64,000 nucleotides of DNA from Hemileia vastatrix (Eukaryota > Basidiomycota > Pucciniomycetes > Pucciniales > Zaghouaniaceae), in assembly GCA_030280995.1 (NCBI GenBank), contig JASXTE010000002.1:20093683-20157682 (forward strand), given 5' to 3'. The translations under genes and the position numbers were made by a program. The notes beneath the pieces were generated by a model. That model was not told the origin of the DNA and searched no databases. It saw only the letters and a program-made list of their open reading frames with translations. Below, one piece after another: positions 34,126 to 46,620 of this stretch (the first letter of the stretch is position 1; every line of letters begins with the position of its first letter).

Positions 34126-37102
34126 TTCTTCTATTGATCAGGCTGCCGAACATGTCACTTCCCTTTTTATCAAACTAATGGAACGTTTTGTCCCACTGCA
34201 GCAGCCCAGCTTGTCGTGTTGTGTATGGTGGAATAGAGACATCTTGGACCCCCTCAAGAAGTCTTGCTACAGTGCCCAATGTAGAATGCGCTCCTCCCCT
34301 ACTCCTCACAATGTAGCTGTGTTCCTGTCAGCACGCAAAATGTTCCGATCCAAAATTAAATACTTACGTAAATCACATTGGCAAAAGTTTCTATCTTCTC
34401 TCACCCCTCTCTCACTTCACAAACCCACTGAGTATCTCTCCCTTCCTTCTGACCCAAGATCTAACCCACCCTTAACAAATGAGGGTGGGTCCATCATCAC
34501 TGACAATTTCTTAAAAGCTTCCTTTCTTTTTGAAGGCACATCAGTGGCTTCTATTCAGTGTGATCTGTCCGACTCCCCCTTTCTCTCCCCTCCCTTACAA
34601 TCCTCGCCTTTCACCAGACATGAATTGGTCACCACCCTCCTCAAAACCAAAAAGGGCAGAGCGCCTGGTCCTGACGGGATCCCTAATGCACCCCTTCATT
34701 GTAACCCTCATGCAGTAGCTGACATCTTGTTGCCCATTTTCCAACAGTGTTTGAACACTGGTCACTACCCTAAAATCTGGAAGCAGGCTAAATCTGTGAT
34801 CATTCCCAAACCAGGTCATACCAGCTACTCTGTCCCCAATGCTTTCCAACCAATCGCACTCCTGAATACTATGGGAAAGTTGTTAGATTCCATCCTCACC
34901 AACCGCTTGTCCTTTTACATGGAATCAGGCAATCTCCTTCCTAAAAATCATTATGGCGGCCGTCCCCTGAGAAGCACCTCTGACGCTCTTCTCCACCTTA
35001 CAGTATGGACAAAAGATCAATGGAGGTTGGGTAAGGTGGTTGGTGCCCTATCTCTAGATGTCAAAGGTGCTTTCCCATCGGTGAACACACAACAACTTTC
35101 TCACACACTTTTCTCTCTCCCTCTCCCCCATGACCTAATCCATCTCATCATTAATTCCTTAGAAGGTCGTAATACTAGCATTTCCTTCTTGACTTATGAA
35201 TCTCCTAATGTTTTCTTTCCCAAGGGCCTTCCTCAAGGTTCTCCATTATCCCCTCTCCTCTACATAATTTACAATTCCAAGCTATTCACTCTCCCTTCTC
35301 TCTCAATGTCGAGCTTAGCTATAGGATATATTGATGATATTATTTTCCTTTCAGCTATCAAAGACCCAAATATAGTTACCAACACTTTGTCAAAACTGGG
35401 TGATGAAGCTCTCTCCTGGGGCCGCTCACATGCAGCTGTATTTGATGTGCCCAAAACTAAATGGATTCTATTTACCAAATGTCTTTCCATTTTAAAGCCC
35501 CCCCCTTCTTTACTCTTTGACAATTGTGCTCTTATGCCTGTCCCTTCCATCAAGTGGCTGGGCATGGAACTTGACTCAACACTCTCTTTCAAACCCAACG
35601 GCACCAAGCTTGTCTCTAAAGGGCTTCAAGCTGCCTCCACTATTCACTGTCTTGCCTCGTCTGGTTGGGGCATACCACTAAGTCAGTATAAGATGCTCAT
35701 TAACTCTCTTATCCATTCTAGAACAGACTATGCTGCCATTGTTTGGCATAACCCCAGAACCACCTCCCGCACCATAAGGATGTTGCAAGTTGTTGACAAC
35801 AGGGTTATCTGTCGGGCTCTGGGCTGCTTTCGCTCAACTCCAGTGTGCCTCCTCCTTCATGACTCATCCTCTCTCCCCTTTAAACAATGTCTAGACATTG
35901 TGGTACACAAGGCTTGGGCTCAATTAATTACCCTCCCTTCCTCCAACCCCATGGCAAGATTGGCCAGAACAGAGGTCAACTCAACTATGCCCAAGAGACA
36001 CATTCACCCTATTCATATTTTATCCTCCCCTCCCCTCTTCCCCTCCTCTCTTCCTCTCAATAACATGGATTTTTGCACTTTAGCCATTTCCCCTCCTTGG
36101 TCTCTTCCTTTATTTGATGTGATTATTGCACCCTCTAAGGAAAAGTCCCTTGAGCAACTCTTCCACTCCTTCACTTCCCATCCCTTACCTTCTCATTTCA
36201 TCTACACAGATGGCTCAAGATTGAAAGATGGTGTTTTTTCGGCTGCTTTTGATCCTAGCCTTTCCCTCCCAATGATAGTCAGGCTAGGAGATTCATCCCT
36301 CTACTCAGTGTTTGAAGCTGAGTTGGTAGGTATTTTCCTAGGCCTCCGCCTCTTTCTGACCAATCCTTTTCATTATATCCTTCCATCCCTTACTATCCTC
36401 ACTGACAACCAAGCAGTTATTAAAAAATTATCCCCTCTATCATCTCCTTCTCCCAATGCCTCGGTGATTCTTGCCATAATGCATGCTGCTAACCTCATTT
36501 GTGAACACAACCCCTCACTGAAAATAAAATTGCAGTGGTGCCCGGGCCATCTAGGGGTCCCAGGAAACGAGGTGGTCGATTCTTTGGCCAATGGAACTCA
36601 TCCTCTGGTCCCCACTGCTGAGTCTTTCACTTCTTTTGTTCCCCCTCCTCCTTCTGTATCTGCCTTAAAATCATTCCTGAAATTGCACCAATGCTCACTC
36701 CTCCTCTCTCTGTCATCAAACTTGCTTAGGAAACTCAGGGGGAAATTTGAACCCTCCCAAATTTTCAAAGCTCTCTCAACTCTTCCACGTGCTCATGCCA
36801 CTGCCTTCTCCCAATGCCGATCTGGCCACTCCCCACTAAATAACTATCTCTTCTGTTTCAAAGCGGTGGATTCTCCTTTGTGCCTCCTATGTTCCTTAAG
36901 GGCAAAAGATACTCCTGAACATGTTTTACTTTTTTGTCCTGCTCACTCTGCTATTCGTCGCCCTCTTATCAGAGAAGTGGCTAAACATAAGTTGTCCTTT
37001 ACTACTACCACACTCCTCTCCTCTTCTCCAGTCATGGCTGCTGTGGCCAAATTCTTAGTAGATACTCGTAGATTCCCAAATAATTTGTCTTTACCCACCT
37101 AG
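34126..37102 (+). CDS. LINE ORF2, reverse transcriptase and RNase H part
   Basis: The first ATG in frame is 34178, but the homologous frame is open from about 34126. RT motifs are APGPDGIPNAPLH, FQPIALLNTMGKLLD, ALSLDVKGAFPSV, GLPQGSPLSPLLYIIYN and the catalytic GYIDDIIF (about 35326). A thumb region (KTKWILF, IKWLGMELDS) follows. RNase H spans about 36195-36600: YTDGSRLKDG, FEAELVGIFLGLRL, LTDNQAV, WCPGHLGVPGNEVVDSLA. A C-terminal Cys/His group reads CLLCSLRAKDTPEHVLLFC. EN plus RT plus RNase H points to the Tad/I group known from basidiomycetes. It is separated from the endonuclease by a one-base frameshift near 34120. Confidence 0.93.
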
Positions 37103-37263
37103 TTGTTAGTATCCATTTGTCACCTTTTAATTGCCATTAGTCTCTCCCCTCAGTCTCCGCCTCATATTGTACATACTGGTTTATCTTGTGATGCTGTTTT
37201 CCTTCATGCCCCGTGCTGGGTGAGATTGTAAGATAATAAAAATAAAAAAAAAGTCTAGTAATG

Positions 37264-38592
37264 GATGAGAGAGTTTTTGATAAATAAGGTAATCACTTAG
37301 AGAAGTAACGAAAGATAATTAGAGTAATAAGGTTTAAGTAACAGATGAGATTTTAGTTAGAGATTAGTATTAGCGGATATTTAATTGAGTAGTTAAATGT
37401 TTATGTAAGATGAGATAAATAAGAATAAGATATAGTAACGGAGAATAGTATTATCATTGACAATAATAAAGAGTGTAGCATGAAATAATAGTAAGAATCA
37501 GAATATAACATTACCTGATGATAGTTAGGAGAAAACAAAGATAGCGAAAATAATGAGTGTCACAATCTATGTGTGCTCTCAACTATCATCAGTATAGGTT
37601 TAATTATTAATGTAGGTTTCAATAAATGTAATGTAATTATGTTCACAGAAATATATATTTGTATGTAGCCATATGTATAAATGTAGCTGAGTGAGTGACA
37701 CATAATGACATTTTTAGATTTTGTGTTAACAATATAATAATAATAATTTAATAGACAAGTTGTGCGAAGGAGACAACTGAGAAAACAGCTTAAAAGCTGA
37801 CAGCTTAAAATGGAGGGGATTCCTATTTTTTATGACTCAAAATGATTTTGATGTATTTCCACATTTTCCATGTTTGAGACCCCCTAGTAGATATATAGTA
37901 GATTTGCTATTCTCTGGCATGAAAAATAAACTTACCAAATGAAAGAAGGAAAGGCAAAGAACTTATCTGATAAGAGATCGGGTGGCTCTGATAAGATAGT
38001 GTTCTTAAGAAAAAGAAGATGACTATTTCAAAACAGGAATTTATAATTTTTCAGGCTCTGCACGTCCATAAATCTTCTCGGATTGTGTATGTATCACATA
38101 TTTAAATAAGAAGCACTATACTATGGAGAAAGTAACGGTTAAATACTTCACCAATAGAACAGGAAAAAAGACAGAAGGTGATGGAGGTGAATTTGGCAAT
38201 TACATGTCAACATTTTTTTTGAAGTTTTTTGAAAGAAAATTCTCTGTACTAATTTATTACGCACGATTTTCATCAAGGCACATATATAGCATAACTAAAC
38301 CCTCTATAACTGGTTTATGGATACAATCATCATGATCATATTTTTTAATGGAAGTTGGAACTTTAATTTCTCATGCAAGGTAAAGAAAGAAGAGGTAATA
38401 TTCTTTAAACATTTTTTTTTAATTTTTTTAATTTTCTTGGTAATTTAAAAACTAGCTTTTCTCTATCAAAAGAAAAATTTTGAAAGTAAGTCAATCACAT
38501 AATTTAAAAACCGTCATAATGTATAAGTATAATTCCAAAGTTTATGTACAAAGAACCTGAAAAAAAGATACAGTTAAGATATATGAACATTG

Positions 38593-38628
<36 letters not shown>

Positions 38629-38686
38629 ACGCTTTTCACTTTTTCTTAAAATAAAAGAAATAAACATTGATCAACACTCAATTTTT
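37264..38686. other. Non-coding stretch
   Basis: 37264-37560 continues the AG-rich sequence interrupted by the LINE. At about 37845-37887 lies a motif (CATGTTTGAGACCCCCTA) like the right terminus of transposon B, possibly the end of a related element whose other end I could not find. Poly-A (about 38593-38625) and AT-rich DNA follow. No gene was recognised. Confidence 0.45.
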
Positions 38687-41540
38687 TTAACAGAAATCTG
38701 ATTCTTTCAAGTAAGATAGATCGTCGAGCCATTTTTGGATGACCTTGATAATCGTATCATGAGTAACGTCGACGGTTTCTTCTGACATCCTAGTTCGTGG
38801 ATTTAATGTCCATAGAGCGAAATACAAATTGATCAATAACCTATGATAGGCGTTCATAATTCCAGGTGGTTTATCTAAATCTTGAGGAACAGATTTAGGG
38901 AACTCATTCATAACGATTTCATAAAGCGAATATTTTCTCCAAGTCGAATAGCGTTTAGGGTAATTAACCCAACTTGATAACCAATTAGGTATTGAATGTC
39001 GAGAAATTCCAGGTGATAATGACTTGGAGAAAAATGGGAGAGTGAGGAGAACGAAGAAAAACGATTGCAAATCATGGTAAAATTGGTGGGGTCTGCCTTG
39101 TAAAACGCTATCGGCAATAAAAGGTGGGGTACCCTTTACATAGATAGACAGATAGATCGAGTAAAAGATAAGACGATTTTTGATTCAGTTAATATTGATA
39201 CGAATTTAATAAAAATAGAAGATGAAAGAAAAAGAAATGATGTCTATAATATAAATCAAATTGATGGACCAATATTTAAAAAAAGTTAAAAAGTATTCCC
39301 CGAAGGAAAGAAAAAGAAAAGAAAGTTGAAGTTTTGGAAAAGATGTTGAAAATTGATCTTATTCCCTCTATTTCACTCACTCTATACTGTGAGGGATTCC
39401 CAATCCAATCTTCAGGATCATTTTTCCATCTACATTTATCTAAATCAAACAAAAAACCATCACAATCAAGTACGTCTTCATCTTCCGTATTGTTCGAATT
39501 GGCATGATCACCTTCATATTGATCGTAACGACAGCGACAAAAAGAAGGATTTAATTCAGGTTTTGGAAAGGTTTCGGATTGAATGGGGCCAGGTAATACA
39601 AAGGTTGAAGAATTTGATCCATCAGAACTGGATTTTTCGAAAATTTTAGTAGCGTTATCACTGATATCGCCTTGATACCCCACGTCATCTACCTCATCGT
39701 TCCACCTTGTCTCACTCTGACATTCACAAAAATCACCATCACAATAGTAAAGCCCGCTACTTGAGTCATATTGATCCATTACATTGTACGGTTCTCCATC
39801 TATACAAAATAAATTCTCCATTCCCATGGTGTCATCAGTCTCGGCTTCAAGATTCTTCGTTTCGAATTCAAACTCCGAAGTTGAGTAGCCTTCATCGACA
39901 AGAATTCCATTAGATGATTTGGAAGAAGAGCGGGAAATGAAGGTTGCTGAAGAATCAATGAAATTAGAATTTTCACATGCAATATTTAATTTCAGCGGAA
40001 GCATGATATTATTGATCGAAACATCACAATGTAAAATGCCTGCTTTGAGCCAAAGAGATTTATGTCCTGATAATGGTTAAAAAGAAAAACCGGGAATGAA
40101 TCTGTTAATACTTGGATCCAAAATTTTGATAGTATATCTATATTCCTTAGATCTGTTTTTATATCTGCTAGAAAATGAGTAATCTGGACGGGGGAGAAAA
40201 ATTACCTTTGATCGCGGATAAGATTCCACGTACAGCTTCTTCAATATTTACAAAATTTACCAAATCCCTCTTGAGTGGCATAACCAGTCGAATCTGTGTT
40301 CTTTCACATACATCTGATAGCAGCTTAGGGTTTTTTCGTATGACTTTTATTGTACTATCCCATTTGCCTGAAACGGTACAAATGGAATGGCTAATTTTAA
40401 TCATGATTTTGGTTAACAAAAGTGTTATGCAAGCACGCAAAATAAGGTAAACAATCAGTCGGATGAAAATTGCGCAAATCAATATCAATTTGAAGATGGT
40501 GATTACAAAAACTAAAAATATTAAGGAAAAAATAAAGAAAAAAAAACTCACGCCGTTGCTAAAAGAACACCATGTGAAACGCCGGAGTCTTTAGCGAGCT
40601 TATGGAAGAAATTTTCATTTCGTGTAAACCTCGAGTTTGACCAATATATTTTTAAAGCCAGTCTTTCAGATTCTGGCTTACTATCAGAATGGTTGGCCTT
40701 ACGGACTTCAAACACTTTGGTCATGTCACCAAATGGTTCAAGTTTGTCATACAAGAGTCTTTTGACTACATATAACTTTTGATCACAAATTATGTAACGA
40801 ACTTTTTTGACTAAATACTCCCAAAAAAAATCTGGATGGGAGTCATCAATACCGCTTATCAATTTTAATGAGATTGTATAGTCTTGTCCCAAGGAATATG
40901 GAGTTTTTGTTGTCAGCCATGCGATTAATTGAATAAATTGGATAGATCCACTCAACGCCAACAAATTGATTTTAAAATATTCATAACCACTAGCGTCATG
41001 TCTAAAGAAAAACAAATCAAAATCTGATAGATAAATTAAAAAACTAAATCTTCTCCAAGGTTGGGCCAAGCGAAGATTTTGAAAGTGGTCAGAAATCATA
41101 GATTCATTTCTTCTTAATATGTTCTGGCTAAACATTCCTAGAGCTGAAACAAAACTCAAGTTGCGCATTCGACAATCATCAATTGCAGGAAGAGGTAACA
41201 AGGCGAAACCACAACACAATTCATCGAGTGTCGTCGGAGAGTTCAGGGGAGGATAAAAGGTAGCCAACGCATACGGATACTCTAATGCTATAAAATCGTG
41301 GGTTTGTATAAAAGTTTCATTTGAAATTTTAGACACCGCGCAAAAAAACTCTACGACGTTTCCAATATCAGATGTTTTAGGTCGATAGAGTTGAGACCAA
41401 TCGATTGGCTCGGTTAATGGAATATCAATTTTAGAACCGTGGAGTAATCGCTGTAATATTTTTTCTGCCAAGTAGCTTGGAATGAGTCCACCCTCCAGAG
41501 ATGGCTCAAGTTCATCCATTGAAAGCTCTACAACATTCAT
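38687..41540 (-). CDS. FunK1-like fungal protein kinase, four exons
   Basis: Proposed exons are 41540-40552, 40390-40206, 40066-39388 and 39134-38687, with GT..AG borders, 2301 nt and 766 residues. The N-terminal ~290 residues match the extension of fungal FunK1 kinases (FFFRHDASGYEYFKINLLAL). The kinase core has RLALKIYW (ATP-binding Lys), ERTQIRLVM, SAIKGHKSLWLKAG, the catalytic loop ILHCDVSINNIM (HCD in place of HRD; Asp and Asn kept), FLFDLDKC in the DFG position and HDLQSFFFVLL near the C-terminus. About 170 acidic, Ser-rich residues lie between NNIM and FLFDLD. The exon 3 donor is uncertain: GTGAGTG at 39380 gives a frameshift, while GTATAG at 39387 keeps the frame. Start is the ATG at 41540. 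Substrate unknown. Confidence 0.85.
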
Positions 41541-41797
41541 ATCTGTATTTTTTATTTGAAAAATGGTGAGATGTTTTCGTTCTTGGAAAAGAAACTTATT
41601 ATTTTAGTTGACTTGTAGATGAGAGGAGAGCGAGTAGTTATATCAAATGTCAAAGTTCCTCTTTATAGAGATAGAAATAAGCTATGATCATTCAAGATTA
41701 TAAAAGTTTCGTTTAAAAAGTAATTCAAGGCGAAATAAAACGATGTTCTTATATAAAGATATTTGGAACCATTTTTTAAGTTGACCAAAGTACAAAG

Positions 41798-41849
<52 letters not shown>

Positions 41850-42494
41850 ACATCGAAAATAAATAAATTGATGTGTAGATAGCTTAAAATACAGAGTTAA
41901 ATAACAATGGATGGGCGTGGGCGTAAAAAGGATAGATAACTTGGCGTAGCAAGATTGTATAAAAAAGACAACCATCAATGAGATTAAATTATATCGATCA
42001 CCCTGAGCACAATTGTAAATCAATGGAATTTCCTTTGTCGGTCAACATGACATGATAGCACGCAAGAAAAAAAAAAGGGGGAAAGCCATCTATTTTAGCG
42101 AAAAATCATTAGGAAACTTTTTTTACATTGCACTGAAAAGAGGTACAGTGATGAATGAGGGCTCAGTTTTCAGGCCATATAGTTGAGGGTTTTCAGAGTG
42201 GGGATGAGGTTTAGATGCAAGTGAAGAAGAGAAACTTATTCATGAAGGGAGAAACCGTTGAGTAGGGCAAATAATGATGTAAAGGCTGAAAGGGATCTCA
42301 AGCTCGCCCTTCGATCTGCATCGGGTCCAACAAGAATGGATTGATTTGTCTAAGGGGAAGATGAGTTGGAGTGAGAAAACGCATTATGCATCATCCATTC
42401 TTCGCTCATTTTGCATATCTTTCTCTCATTTTCAGCTGCTCTGACAAAAACTTAAAAGCAAATCATCTCCAAAGTTTCTTGTCAAGCTTACAAA
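41541..42494. promoter_or_regulatory. Shared upstream region of the kinase and the zinc-finger gene
   Basis: The two genes point away from each other across about 950 bp. It contains a (TA)n tract at 41803-41845 and pyrimidine-rich stretches before 42495. No clear TATA box or defined operator was recognised. Confidence 0.4.
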
Positions 42495-43576
42495 ATGGCG
42501 TCACAATCGTCCTCAAAAAATATCAGATCGCTTATGAAAGAACGTCAAATGTCAAAGCGCATACAACATCCTTACGCGCGTTACGATTCTTTTGGGAGAC
42601 TTACTTGCACGGCCTGCAACGCGCTCACTGTGAGTGATGGCCATCTCACACTTTTCCATATGCTTATTATTTTATCCAATATCACAGATCAAGTCAGAGG
42701 CTCTCTGGCCTGCACATCTTACTTCAAAATCACATCGTTTGAAGGTTGCCAATCTTCAGCCCATCAACCCCCCTCAATCACCTACATCCAATCAAATCCC
42801 ATCAACTCAATCACCCAAATCTGAATTCACTCCCACTAAACGAAAAACTGATCAGGATCCTTCAACGATTAGAAAGAAGGTCCGGTTTTCGTCTTCCCCT
42901 CCTGCCATGTCAGATGAGGAACAATTAGTCACCGAAGCCTCCCAAAAGTCAACCACTGTATCTCGCTCCCCTTCTACTTCAAATACGAAGGCAAGACCTT
43001 CTTCTCTTCCGGCTGATTTTTTCGATGATCCTTCAGAGCGTCCTCCTTCGCCAACATTGTCCTTAGATGCTGATATGAATGCTCAAGATGTTGATGATGA
43101 CCCTGAATGGGCTGCATTCGAAGCATCTTTGAAGGAAACAAATATCAATTCTGATTTAGTTCCAGAATCAGCTGAAAGATTTTCAAAAGCTACCATAATG
43201 GCTGATCCTATTTGGTTTAAATCGAATGACCAAGAACAAATGGAGGCAGATGATGATGGTTCAATAAATATGGAGGAGGAAGATCATAAGAAAGAAGAAG
43301 AAGAAGAAGAAGAAGAAGACCCGATAGAAAGGAAAATTCGAGAGGAGAAAGAAGAGATTATGGAACGTATAGCAACGTTAAGTTTCTTTGGCCCTCTATC
43401 TTCAATGCTACCTTGATTCTATTTTGTCAAGTTGCTCACTATTGATCACACATTTTTTTGTATGATCATCTAGTGAGGAACGAGAACAAATAGAAGCAGA
43501 TGAAAGAGTAGCTAGAATGAAAGCTAGACTACAAGCTATTCGAGAATCAAAACAGTCCAGGATAAAATTATCTTAA
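42495..43576 (+). CDS. ZNF830/CCDC16-type C2H2 zinc-finger protein, three exons
   Basis: Exons are 42495-42629, 42688-43376 and 43474-43576; the introns of 58 and 97 bp have GTGAGTG/CACAG and GTTAAGT/TCTAG borders. The 308-residue product starts MASQSSSKNIRSLMKERQMS, then RIQHPYARYDSFGRLTCTAC, and over the first junction reads IKSEALWPAHLTSKSHR. That is one C2H2 finger (C-X2-C then H-X5-H) of the type in the splicing-associated protein ZNF830. A disordered middle, an acidic E/D-rich tract (about residues 240-262) and a C-terminal helix with EEREQIEADERVARMKARLQ complete the usual layout. A nuclear role in pre-mRNA processing is inferred from the family. Start and stop codons are clear. Confidence 0.92.
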
Positions 43577-44132
43577 AGATCAATTTATTGTTAGTAAGCT
43601 TTCGAAAATATTTTATTTTTTCATTTCATTTACTTGTTTGTCTAGAAACATAAAGAGGGTGGAGAGGGGGAAAGTGAACTCAAATTAGATGATGATAGAT
43701 TGTTTGAATATATGTTATTCATATATGTTATGCTAAATTCTTAGTTTATCAAGGGCGGATTTCAAAATATAAGCTATGATTATATTGCTTTTTATAGCAT
43801 TTTAAGCGACAAAATAAGTTGGATTCAAACACTTTCCGATGCTTTTTTAAAATGTACATATAGTTTTTGATTAGATCTAATTCTTCATTGATCATGGTTT
43901 ATTAAATATTTTTCATAAAACTCGATATCAAACATCAAGTACCTCATTCTGACTCATACCTCCTCTTCCTCTTTATTTTCATTTTGACAATCCCAAAATG
44001 AGAAAAACATACTTGCACATTATATACAATAGTGGGTATCAAAGTTCTCACTTACTACTTTGTAAATTTGTCCCCAGGATTTGGATTTCGCAAAATTACA
44101 CGTCAGATTTAAAATTAGATATTACTCCAATA
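43577..44132. other. 3' flank of the zinc-finger gene
   Basis: AT-rich, no gene seen. Near 44030 a single GTGGGTATCAAAGTTC resembles the MITE terminus without a partner. Confidence 0.4.
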
Positions 44133-44589
44133 GGGGGTCTCAAACATTACCAAACACGCCTAGTGTGTTTCATTTGAAAAATGCCACACAAACATGCTGT
44201 GAAACATGGCTGATTTGGTACTTGGGGTCTCAAACATGGGGTCAAATACATCCTACTTTTGTACAATTTTCTTAACCACAATTCAGCCCACAAGTATTCA
44301 CATCCTCCCAATCAGCTGTGCATCACCTTCCTTCCATCCTCAGTCATATACTCCACATCACAACTCTTCTCCCCCAGTTCATTTCCAAATCAAATTTTTC
44401 TCTTTCACACCACAGTAAGTCTATTACATTTTATTCTGCTTTTTAGAAAATTTTCCTGCTCAAATTTCTATACTCACAACTTCTTATTTTAATACAAGGC
44501 ATCACAAATATCTAAAATCTGTTTTAGTTTCTCCGTTTCTTCAACAAAATTTTCTTTTTTCACTAATTTCTTTGTTTAGTGTTAATTTA

Positions 44590-45515
44590 TCATGCCTTGC
44601 CCAAAATCTACTTCTCAAAAATTTACTCAAATGAAACTGTCTGACCTGCAGATTGTAATTAACTGGCTGAAACTGGCTGAAAATTAAATCTAATTTTGAT
44701 GCCTGTTTTGGCTGTGCAAAGTCCACTCAAGTTGGTTGTCCACCCACATCAAAATTGAGTGGCTTTAATCAAATGGTAGTGGAGTTGAAATCAAAAACTA
44801 ATGGTAAGGTGGATTTGACATCAAAGCAAATGTGGGAAAGATTCAAAAACTATCAAACAAGATAAAAGAAAGCAAAGATGGCTTCTGCTTCAACTGGTTT
44901 TGGAATTACTGAAGATGATGAAAAACATGGAATCACATCTGTTTCAGAAAACTCAACTCTATGTGTCCTCTTTCTGATCAAATGGATGAACTCTTTGGAC
45001 AAAGGCCCAATGTCAACCCTCAAAGGCTGTTTTTTTCTGCTTATGGGAAGATTGTTTATAAACATGAACAAGGTTATATTTTTTATTTTTGTTTTGACTA
45101 AAGAATTTTTCTTAATTTATTTCTCTTACTCTTAAAAGTTAAACTTGTTGCAGAAAAAGAAAAAGCACAAATTGAAATCATGAAGTTTGAGTCTCATGAA
45201 AAAACTGCAGAATGTCAACTACTTTTTGAGGAAAAGAAGTGGTTTCATTTACAATCAAAGAAAGAATAATTTTTAGAAATTGAGAAAGATTGTTTAGATT
45301 TGGAGAGGGAGAAGGTTAGGATTCAAAGAGAGAATGATGAAAAATTCAAAAATAATCAATTTCAATTGGAAAATGCCAACATTCAGTTACAAGCCAATGA
45401 ATTAACAATGATTTATGTCAAAAATATTTTTTGGCAATACCCTCCCCTGCTATTTACCATCATAACAGGGGGTGGGGATCACCATTTTTTTGCTAAGTCA
45501 GAAAAAAATTTATGA
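44590..45515 (+). pseudogene. Broken DNA-binding-type gene of transposon B
   Basis: Frames with stops read KLSDLQIVINWLKLAEN, then (frame-shifted) CFGCAKSTQ and GCPPTSKLSGFNQMV, then MWERFKNYQT and ASASTGFGITEDDEKHGITS. The same order of motifs occurs in transposon C at 49690-50200. This resembles the second gene of PIF/Harbinger-like elements, which often codes a Myb/SANT-type DNA-binding protein; that identity is inferred from context, not proven by motif. Downstream a Glu/Lys-rich coiled stretch (about 45160-45420) follows. Confidence 0.5.
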
Positions 45516-45859
45516 CAAAAAAAATGGCAATACCCTCCCCTGTGTTTTATTGAAGTAGGGGCATAGATTGCAAAAATTTATGTTCATTGCATAAATTAGC
45601 ATGTAAACAAGTCTTATAAGATAATTTTCAAACTTAAATTAATGACAATTCAAGTAAAAATGTGAGTGGAAATGGTCTGTGACCAAAGTCCATGAAATCA
45701 AACACAAATGTATACATGAACCTCATGAGAAAAACAAATTTCCTCATGATTACTGTTATACGACATATGGCCAATGGCTCATTAATTTAGGTAACTAGAG
45801 TATCATATATGACTTGTAAAATTTAAATTGGTGAAATAAAAATAAAAGTTGACAACCTA

Positions 45860-46030
45860 TATTACACCCCATACTTTTTCTTTCTATTTAATGTTTTTTG
45901 TTTTACCTCACCTTTTTCTCATACCTTATCAATCCTATTGACCAGCTCCCTATTGATTTGAAAAGAAGAGCCAAAGTGAGTAAATTCATCACTGGATTTT
46001 AAGCCAGGTGGTACTTTATTCATCTTAAAA
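45860..46030 (-). pseudogene. C-terminal scrap of a TET/JBP-like gene (transposon B)
   Basis: On the minus strand PPGLKSSDEFTHFGSSFQIN and RELVNRIDKV can be read. They align with HPGLEPCQDFTHFGFSFQIS and QNLIQRINKV at the end of the dioxygenase-like pseudogene in transposon C. The catalytic part is missing here. Confidence 0.5.
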
Positions 46031-46079
46031 TTGGATGAAACTTACCTAAAAAGCTCTCCTCAAACTACCTGAAAGAAAT

Positions 46080-46620
46080 AGTCTCAATAATTGCCAAAAA
46101 AGAGTCCCAAAAGTTCAACAAAACAGCCCCAAATGTTGCCAAAAAAAAAGTGTCCCAAAAGTTCCCAAAAATTGTTCCAAAAGTTTCCAAAAAAGTGTTC
46201 TGAAAGTACCCTAAAACCTCCCTGAAAATTTCCAGAAACATGCCAAAAGGTTTCCAGAAAAGTGGAAGAAAGTGCCAAAAAAAGTTTCAGAAATTGTCCA
46301 AAAAAGTGCCAAAATGACTTAAAAACACTTTAAAATGCCTTTTAAATGAACCCAAATGGTTTCCAAAGACTTCCAAGCATTTCCAAAATGATTTAGTGAA
46401 AAAATAGACCTGAAATAGCCAACAAAAAACACATAGAATTCACTGAGAAATGCTTGGAAAATGTTTCTGGAAGGTTTTAACCAAATAAAATACCAAAAAC
46501 AGGCTGAAAACACCTAAAGTACTTTGTAATTTCTGGGAAAATGTTTCTGAATCATTTCCAAAAGATTCCAAAGTGATTTAGCAAATAAAAAGGCTAAAAA
46601 AGTGAAAATGCCTAAAAATG
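46080..46620. repeat. Low-complexity block of CCAAAA/AAAGT units
   Basis: Short variants of CCCAAAAGTT, TTCCAAAAAAGTG and CCAGAAAC follow each other every 10-15 bases, with no exact period. It is non-coding; the open minus-strand frames (Phe/Gly/Leu-rich) are by-products. Confidence 0.6.

Larger units (their letters stand above)
31645..37250 (+). mobile_element. Tad/I-group LINE retrotransposon, 5.6 kb
   Basis: Two ORFs (a zinc-knuckle ORF1, and an ORF2 with endonuclease, RT and RNase H) are followed by a short 3' UTR ending in an A-rich tail (AATAAAAATAAAAAAA). The 13 bp target duplication AAGTCTAGTAATG lies at 31632-31644 and 37251-37263. The element starts at the second ATG of the ORF1 frame, so there is no 5' UTR: either a 5' truncation or a leaderless element. 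The coding strand is C-rich, unlike its AT-rich surroundings. ORF2 has several lesions, so this copy is inactive. Confidence 0.93.

Noticed and set aside
38687..39070. Stand-alone secreted effector (apparent hydrophobic start QSFFFVLLTLPFFS)
   Set aside because: The apparent start is a TTG inside HDLQSFFFVLL, a conserved segment of the FunK1 kinase; it is the last exon of that gene.
39276..40004. Separate acidic 242-residue protein
   Set aside because: It is exon 3 of the kinase; upstream in the same frame lies the catalytic loop LHCDVSINNIM.
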